Below are positions 58,858 through 64,000 of a stretch of DNA of 64,000 bases, piece after piece. This DNA is from JAADHX01 sp964569385 (GTDB taxonomy: Bacteria > Actinomycetota > Acidimicrobiia > Acidimicrobiales > Poriferisodalaceae). The stretch spans positions 1 to 64,000 of the forward strand of contig CAZMUM010000022.1 in assembly GCA_964569385.1 (NCBI GenBank). Reading direction: 5' to 3'. The translations under genes were made by a program, and so were the position numbers. The notes under the pieces are model-generated. The model worked only from the letters and a program-made list of their open reading frames with translations, ran no database searches and was not told where the DNA came from. The stretch's first letter is position 1, and each line of letters begins with the position of its first letter.

Positions 58858-59277
58858 GTGCCAGAAGCCACCGCAGAAACCGAATCATCCAAAACCGACC
58901 TAGCTAAGGACACTGCCCGTTCAAACGACACCGCCCTTTGCGACGAGACCGCCCTCTTAGACGATCAGGTGCCCATCAAGATGTTGGGTGATCGGCTGTT
59001 AGTCTCGCTCCCTGGCGATTCGGGCGATCGGCGATCCAGCGGAGGCATCCTCATCCCGGCCACAGCCCAGATCAGCAAGCGTCTTGTATGGGGTGTCGTG
59101 ATTGGTGCAGGCCCGCACGTCCGCGGCGCGAAAGTCGACGACAAGGTCCTGTTCAGTCCCGAAGATCGCTACGAGGTCGAGGTTCAGGGCGACGACTACA
59201 TCATCTTGCGCGAGCGCGATCTTCACGCAATAGCGGCTCCTCGAGTCGAGGCCAGTTCCACTGGTCTATACCTCTAG
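58858..59277 (+). CDS. GroES/Cpn10-like protein
   Basis: 139 aa from the GTG at 58858. An acidic, non-conserved tail of about 40 residues precedes the Cpn10 domain: IKMLGDRLLVSLPGD, then SGGILIPATAQISKRLVWG, VIGAGPHVRGAKVDDKVLFS, and DDYIILRERDLHAIA. A mobile-loop region around SGGILIP is present. This is a second, divergent GroES next to trpEG; no groEL is nearby. It could be a co-chaperone for a special client or a moonlighting protein. Confidence 0.82.
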   Translation: MPEATAETESSKTDLAKDTARSNDTALCDETALLDDQVPIKMLGDRLLVSLPGDSGDRRSSGGILIPATAQISKRLVWGVVIGAGPHVRGAKVDDKVLFSPEDRYEVEVQGDDYIILRERDLHAIAAPRVEASSTGLYL

Positions 59278-59283
59278 ACCTCG

Positions 59284-61437
59284 ATGAGTACCACCATGTT
59301 CGAGACGGCCGGCGGTGTGTCGATCACCGCTACAACGTCTGAGCTCGATGTGGCGTCGGACCTCGAACGGCTCATCGATCGGCTCGATAGTCAACGCGGG
59401 TTGCTGTTGTCGTCGAGTTATGAGTATCCGGGTCGGTACACCCGCTGGGACATGGGGTTCGTCCAACCACCATTGGTTCTAACATCGGCAGGCCAAGACC
59501 TAGTTGTTGAGGCGCTGAACTCCCGTGGCGAAGTGCTGCTGCCCGCGATCTCGCGACAGCTCGCTAACACGGTAGGAATTGTCGGCGTAGAAACTGAGAA
59601 GTCTCGCCTGACCTGCTCAGTCGAACGAGTCTCGGGTCGGTTCGACGAGGCCGAGCGAAGTCGCCAACCGTCGTCGTTCTCGGCCGTACGCGCTATCACC
59701 GAGCTCTTTTCTACCGACCAGCCGCACCTAGGGTTGTATGGCGCCTTTGGTTACGACCTGGCGTTTCAGTTCGAGCCCATCGACCTGACACTGCCTCGCG
59801 GCGATGACCAACGCGACCTCGTGTTGTACCTCCCCGACGAGTTGTTCATCGTCGACCACGATCAGGGTATCGCCGAGCACATTCGATATGAGTTCGAGGT
59901 CGACGGCGTGTCGACGGTCGGGTTAAGCCGCGATGGTGTATCCGCGCCATACGAGCCAGACCTCGATATGAGGCCATACCGAGACCACGAGCCCGGCGGT
60001 TATGCCGAGGGTGTCGAACGGGCCCGCAAGTACTTCGCCAGGGGCGATCTTTTCGAGGTTGTTACCAGCCAGACATTCATCGAGCGGTGCCCAGAGCCAC
60101 CAAGCGAGCTATTCAGAAGGCTCAAAGAGCAGAATCCATCGCCCTATGGTTTCTTGATCAACCTTGGCCACGACGAGTGGCTCGTTGGCGCGTCGCCTGA
60201 AATGTATGTCCGAGTCGTTGGCGACCGGGTCGAGACCTGCCCAATCTCGGGAACCATCGCCCGTGGCCGCGACCCGATCGACGATGCCTCGCAAATCTTG
60301 GCCCTTCTCAATAGCGAGAAGGACGAGTCCGAGCTCACGATGTGCACCGATGTCGACCGCAACGACAAGAGTCGCGTCTGCGTACCAGGCTCGGTTAACG
60401 TCATCGGCCGCCGCCAGATCGAGATGTACTCGCGGCTCATCCACACCGTCGATCATGTCGAGGGTCGTCTCCGCCCGGAGTTCGATGCCCTCGATGCGTT
60501 CCTTACCCACACCTGGGCGGTCACGGTTACTGGTGCGCCTAAGACCAAGGCCATGGTGTTCCTCGAACGAAACGAACGCTCGGCTCGGGCTTGGTACGGG
60601 GGAGCGGTCGGTAAGATCGGCTTCGATGGTTCGCTCAACACAGGCCTAACTCTGCGGACGATTCGCGTTCTCGAAGGTCACGCCGAGTTTCGGGTCGGTG
60701 CAACGCTTCTGTGGGATTCAGACCCAGCCGTCGAAGAAGCCGAAACCGAGCTCAAGGCATCGGCGTTTCTGGATGCTATCCGTCAACCTCGCAGGGCTCC
60801 CACCGAAAACACCATCACCCCGACCTGTGACGGCGTCCGGGTGTTGCTGATCGATCACCTCGACTCGTTCGTACACACCCTGGCCAACTATCTTCGCCAA
60901 ATCGGGGCCGAGGTAACCACGAAGCGAGCCGGGTTTTCGCTCGCTGAAATCTCGCCCGAATCGTACGACCTGGTAGTTCTGTCGCCGGGTCCTGGCCGTC
61001 CGTCCGACTTTGACGTTGCAGCCACGGTCGGGGCAGCTATCGACGTTGGTCTTCCTGTTTTCGGGGTGTGCCTGGGGCTCCAAGGAATCGTCGAGTATCT
61101 GGGCGGAACGCTCGACCAACTCGACACTCCAATGCACGGCAAGCCATCGCTCGTTAATGTCGTTGGCGGTCGACTGTTCGACAATCTCGGCGACCGCTTC
61201 CGAGTTGGGCGCTATCACTCGCTTTACGCCAACCGATCCTCGCTGCCGTCGGAGCTAGTCGTGTCGGCCGAAACCGACGATGGAATCATCATGGCGATCG
61301 AGCACCAGTCGCTGCCCATAGCAGCGGTACAATTCCACCCAGAATCGATCATGTCGATGGACGAAGATGTTGGCATTCGCCTGATCGAACAAGTTGTTTC
61401 TAGCCTCGTTGGCATAACCACCGACGACACGCAGTGA
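59284..61437 (+). CDS. trpE: Fused anthranilate synthase TrpEG
   Basis: 717 aa: a TrpE-like chorismate-binding domain (FARGDLFEVVTSQTFIERC, LVGASPEMYVRVVGDRVETC, CPISGTIARGRDP, TVTGAPKTKAM) joined to a TrpG-like glutamine amidotransferase (LLIDHLDSFVHTLANYLRQI, SPGPGRPSDFD, Cys in PVFGVCLGLQGIVEYLGG, His/Glu in AVQFHPESIMS). One polypeptide therefore makes anthranilate from chorismate. Fusions of this type occur in some rhizobia and actinobacteria. It follows the GroES-like gene by 6 bp. Confidence 0.9.
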   Translation: MSTTMFETAGGVSITATTSELDVASDLERLIDRLDSQRGLLLSSSYEYPGRYTRWDMGFVQPPLVLTSAGQDLVVEALNSRGEVLLPAISRQLANTVGIVGVETEKSRLTCSVERVSGRFDEAERSRQPSSFSAVRAITELFSTDQPHLGLYGAFGYDLAFQFEPIDLTLPRGDDQRDLVLYLPDELFIVDHDQGIAEHIRYEFEVDGVSTVGLSRDGVSAPYEPDLDMRPYRDHEPGGYAEGVERARKYFARGDLFEVVTSQTFIERCPEPPSELFRRLKEQNPSPYGFLINLGHDEWLVGASPEMYVRVVGDRVETCPISGTIARGRDPIDDASQILALLNSEKDESELTMCTDVDRNDKSRVCVPGSVNVIGRRQIEMYSRLIHTVDHVEGRLRPEFDALDAFLTHTWAVTVTGAPKTKAMVFLERNERSARAWYGGAVGKIGFDGSLNTGLTLRTIRVLEGHAEFRVGATLLWDSDPAVEEAETELKASAFLDAIRQPRRAPTENTITPTCDGVRVLLIDHLDSFVHTLANYLRQIGAEVTTKRAGFSLAEISPESYDLVVLSPGPGRPSDFDVAATVGAAIDVGLPVFGVCLGLQGIVEYLGGTLDQLDTPMHGKPSLVNVVGGRLFDNLGDRFRVGRYHSLYANRSSLPSELVVSAETDDGIIMAIEHQSLPIAAVQFHPESIMSMDEDVGIRLIEQVVSSLVGITTDDTQ

Positions 61438-61447
61438 GGGCCTAAAC

Positions 61448-62311
61448 ATGACCAGTCAACAGCTAGTGGTGGTCCACATCACCCGAGACGTCGTCGCAGT
61501 CACGGGGCCCGAGGCCCTTAGTTTTGTGCATTCCCAGATATCACAAGACATCGAAGACCTAGCGGTTGGCGAGTCGCGCTGGTCGTTTGTGCTTCAGCCC
61601 CAAGGCAAAGTCGACGGGTTGTTCAGGGTTACCCGCACCGGCGACGACTCGCTGCTGCTCGATACCGAGACCGGACAAGGCCAGTCGCTCGAAGACTCGA
61701 TCGGCAGGTTCAAGCTACGCACCAAAGCCGAGTTCTCGACATCGAACACTGAGATGTTGATGTTGCGCGGGCCAGGGGCAGCCGCGACGGCCGACAACCT
61801 CACTGCAGCCACTGTTTTGCCTGCCCCCTGGACCGGCGAGGATGCTGTCGATGTGCTCAGCGACGAACCGAAACTCGACGTCAGTGTGTTGATTGGGGCT
61901 GTCTCAGTTAGGGATGTCTCGGTTAGGGAGGTGTCGGCCGACGAGTTCGAGGGGCTGCGCATGAAGCACGGGATGCCCGCCATTGGAACCGACATCGACA
62001 AGTCCACCATCCCGAACGAGACCGGATTGCTCGATCTGGCGGTCTCGTTCACCAAGGGCTGCTACCGAGGCCAAGAACTAGTCGAGCGGATCAATAGTCG
62101 GGGCGGCAATCGTCGTCTTCTTCATCGGCTCAGCACTGCGGATGGTTCGCCGTTGTCGGCTGGGGCCGCGATCCTCGCAGCCGATCGTGAGGTTGGGGCG
62201 GCCACCTCGGCCAGTGGCGCCTTCGGTTTCGGGTACCTTCGTGGCGATACCGACATCGACGGCCCGCTCACGGCCAACGGAGTCTCCATAACGGCCTCAA
62301 CCCTGTTCTAG
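61448..62311 (+). CDS. ygfZ: YgfZ/GcvT-family protein (tRNA-modifying, iron-sulfur maintenance)
   Basis: 287 aa. The motif KGCYRGQELVERINSRGGNR is the YgfZ signature (K-G-C-Y-x-G-Q-E), near residue 205; SFVHSQISQDIEDLAVGESR and QPQGKVDGLFRVTR lie in the N-terminal folate-binding domain. YgfZ supports Fe-S cluster proteins and MnmE-dependent tRNA modification in E. coli. A short repeat near residue 155 (VSVRDVSVREVS) is odd. The strong terminator follows. Confidence 0.88.
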   Translation: MTSQQLVVVHITRDVVAVTGPEALSFVHSQISQDIEDLAVGESRWSFVLQPQGKVDGLFRVTRTGDDSLLLDTETGQGQSLEDSIGRFKLRTKAEFSTSNTEMLMLRGPGAAATADNLTAATVLPAPWTGEDAVDVLSDEPKLDVSVLIGAVSVRDVSVREVSADEFEGLRMKHGMPAIGTDIDKSTIPNETGLLDLAVSFTKGCYRGQELVERINSRGGNRRLLHRLSTADGSPLSAGAAILAADREVGAATSASGAFGFGYLRGDTDIDGPLTANGVSITASTLF

Positions 62312-62330
62312 AACCTCCCTAATTTTCGCA

Positions 62331-62376
62331 ACCTGTGCCCAAGAACGCGGTTCCGACCGCGTTTTTGGGTACAGGT
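62331..62376. terminator. Strong intrinsic terminator, 21-bp stem
   Basis: ACCTGTGCCCAAGAACGCGGT (62331-62351) pairs fully, with two G-U pairs, with 62356-62376 across a TCCG loop. It lies 20 bp after the YgfZ gene. The right arm includes GTTTTTGGG. It is nearly symmetric and could end transcription in either direction. Confidence 0.85.
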
Positions 62377-62413
62377 TCGAGCGTTTTGGCTGCAACGTGC
62401 CAGACTCGACCAG

Positions 62414-63352
62414 GTGAGTTCTGCTGTCGGCACTAGGCGAGCGCTTTGGGCGCTGTCGTTTGTTGTGCTGGTGTGGGGAGTGGGGCCACCCATCACGAAG
62501 CTGATCACCGCGCCGCCGCTCGTTGGTGCGCTCGTGCGATTCGGAATCTCGTTCCCGGTGCTGTTTGGCGTTGTCTACGCCAGGGGTGGCCGGATAACGA
62601 AGCGTCTGCTGATCGATACGGCTGTTCCGGGACTGGCTTTTGGCATCAACCTCATCCTCGTGTTCGCGACGCTGCAGGAGGCCACTGTCGCAGTGCTATC
62701 GACCGTTATAGCGATGCAACCAGCACTACTGCTAATAGTGGCTCGACCACTGTTCGGCGAGCGGCCATCGCTGGCTCATGTGGGCTGGAGCCTCGTCGGC
62801 GTTGGCGGAGCGGCGATAGTCATTCTTGGCGTGGGCGGCGATACTCGGTCCTCAGCGCTAGGAATGCTCCTCGCGTTAGCTGCCATGCTGACGTTCTCGG
62901 TTTACTTCGTGATCACCCGCATAGCCAGATCGACCAGAGACGTTGACCCCATCGAGTGGATGGCCGGAGTGAACTTCTGGGCCTTTCTGGCCGCGGTTCC
63001 GCCCGCCGTGTTCTGGGTTCGAGGCGACGAACTCGGTCAGTTTGGCGGTTATGACTGGTTATGGATCGCCTTTATTGCCTACATCACCGGGGTCGGCGGC
63101 CATGTGGTCATGAGCTGGGTTCACGGCTACGTTGAGGCAGCCCGATCATCTCTGTACTTGTTGTCGATGCACGTGGTTGCGGTCACGTTGGCGTGGCCGA
63201 TACATGACGAACCGGTCACCTTCGTGCAGGTGATCGGCGGTGTCGTGTTGCTCGGTGCTGTGACGGCCGTTATCCGACTTCCCACATCATCAACAACAGA
63301 GCTACCGTCAAGTGCTAACGGGGAAGCCGACTTTGAGGCACGCCCCGCCTAA
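62414..63352 (+). CDS. EamA/DMT-family transporter
   Basis: 312 aa with about ten membrane segments in two EamA repeats: AGLALSF-type helices (RALWALSFVVLVWGVGPPIT, LVRFGISFPVLFGVVYARGG) and a second half starting SALGMLLALAAMLTFSVYFV and ending with SLYLLSMHVVAVTLAWPI, VIGGVVLLGAVTAV. Substrate unknown. The GTG start is at 62414. The end overlaps the convergent histidine kinase gene by 45 bp. Confidence 0.85.
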   Translation: MSSAVGTRRALWALSFVVLVWGVGPPITKLITAPPLVGALVRFGISFPVLFGVVYARGGRITKRLLIDTAVPGLAFGINLILVFATLQEATVAVLSTVIAMQPALLLIVARPLFGERPSLAHVGWSLVGVGGAAIVILGVGGDTRSSALGMLLALAAMLTFSVYFVITRIARSTRDVDPIEWMAGVNFWAFLAAVPPAVFWVRGDELGQFGGYDWLWIAFIAYITGVGGHVVMSWVHGYVEAARSSLYLLSMHVVAVTLAWPIHDEPVTFVQVIGGVVLLGAVTAVIRLPTSSTTELPSSANGEADFEARPA

Positions 63353-64000
63353 GTCGCTGCGATGAGCGCTAACTGAGCCGCCCATCATCGAAACCAGTTC
63401 CGAGACGATCGCGAGGCCGAGGCCCGAGCCCACTTCGTGGCGGACTGGCTCGCGTTTGGCTACGTACAACCTTTCAAACACGTGGGGCAGGTCCTCATCG
63501 GCGATGCCGGGACCGTCGTCGTGAACGGACACCTCCACTCTCTGCTGGCCGCCGATCGGCGCCACTCTTCGCACATCTAGCCGCACTGTCGACGTGGCGT
63601 ACTTCGTGGCGTTCTCGACGAGGTTCGCGATCACCTGCGACAATCGGTCTGGGTCGATGTCTGCCGTCATCGACGGGCCGGGTTCGACGTCGACCGATAG
63701 GGCCAAGTCGTGTTTGGCGGCTACGGGTGCGAAGCCTCCGCTAGCAGCTGAGATCAGATGGCCAACGTCGGTAGCTCGCATATGAAGCGAAAACTGGCGG
63801 GCGTCGAGGCGAGCCAACTCGAGAAGATCCTTAACAAGACGCTCCAGCCGCCGGGATTGGGCCACGATGACCTCAGCTGAGTGTTTGGTCATCTTGGGGT
63901 CCGCCGCCGCTGTCCCGTCGGCTAATGCCTCAGCAAAGCCCCTTATTGAGGTGAGAGGGGTTCGTAGGTCGTGTGAAACCGACATCAAGAACTGTTGCTC
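63308..64000 (-). CDS. Sensor histidine kinase, C-terminal part (cut by window end)
   Basis: About 230 residues are visible; the N-terminus lies beyond 64000. The frame enters the window with EQQFLMSVSHDLRTPLTSIR, the H-box with phospho-acceptor His. NLVENATKYA is the N-box, HDDGPGIADEDLPHVFERLY the G1/F region, and VGSGLGLAIVSELVSMMGG the G2 box. The catalytic module is intact. The sensor domain and the response regulator are not in this window. The 3' end overlaps the EamA gene by 45 bp. Confidence 0.93.
   Translation of the reverse strand, partial: EQQFLMSVSHDLRTPLTSIRGFAEALADGTAAADPKMTKHSAEVIVAQSRRLERLVKDLLELARLDARQFSLHMRATDVGHLISAASGGFAPVAAKHDLALSVDVEPGPSMTADIDPDRLSQVIANLVENATKYATSTVRLDVRRVAPIGGQQRVEVSVHDDGPGIADEDLPHVFERLYVAKREPVRHEVGSGLGLAIVSELVSMMGGSVSAHRSDLGGACLKVGFPVST

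Overview
The window looks like chromosome of a high-GC actinobacterium, probably of the class Acidimicrobiia. This rests on gene content, not on a database match: a mycothiol synthase (MshD), a bacterial proteasome activator (Bpa), an F420-type luciferase-like oxidoreductase, SepF plus DivIVA with no FtsA, a meso-diaminopimelate-type MurE (DNPR motif) and menaquinone genes. Genes are packed tightly and most operon junctions are ATGA or GTGA stop/start overlaps.

Layout. 1-2340: acyl-CoA dehydrogenase, a small conserved protein and a lipoate-ligase-like protein. 2341-21548: the division and cell wall (dcw) cluster, in the order mraZ, rsmH, ftsL, ftsI, murE, mraY, murD, ftsW, murG, murC, murB, ftsQ, ftsZ, pgeF, yggS, sepF, yggT, divIVA. 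A putative MraZ operator lies in front, and murF is absent from its usual place. 21545-26925: ileS on the minus strand, then a cysteine-less DksA/TraR-like protein, lspA and an RluD-type pseudouridine synthase. 26926-34990: a decaying integrated region. It holds three tyrosine-recombinase copies (two are fragments, one has a compensated double frameshift), an excisionase-like gene, an antitoxin with a broken Fic/Doc toxin, other frameshifted genes, a coupled three-gene operon of unknown function and a 3' tRNA-Gly(CCC) fragment that marks an attachment site. 35044-48017: a DUF222/HNH protein, an Rrf2 regulator, a phosphodiesterase-like enzyme, bpa, a nitroreductase, a lipoprotein, an SDR, menA, menG, rlmN, a VIT-type transporter, a short mshD and nth. 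48225-54072: two small genes, then the histidine operon hisD-hisC-hisB-hisH-hisA-hisF, with a 23-codon mini-ORF bridging hisC and hisB. 54148-64000: an LLM oxidoreductase, an HTH/nucleotidyltransferase pair behind a perfect 20-bp palindrome, a metallo-hydrolase, a membrane protein, a GlxA-type regulator, a GroES-like protein, a fused anthranilate synthase TrpEG, a YgfZ-like protein, a strong terminator, an EamA transporter and a histidine kinase cut by the window end.

How the genes work together. The dcw block makes lipid II (MurC, MurD, MurE, MraY, MurG), polymerises it at the septum (FtsW, FtsI), and positions the division machine (FtsZ, SepF, FtsQ, FtsL, DivIVA). MenA and MenG are the late menaquinone steps. 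The his operon covers most of histidine synthesis. The most system-like unexplained items are the coupled operon at 27188-28406 and the HTH/nucleotidyltransferase pair at 55110-55984. Nothing here is clearly a wholly new system.
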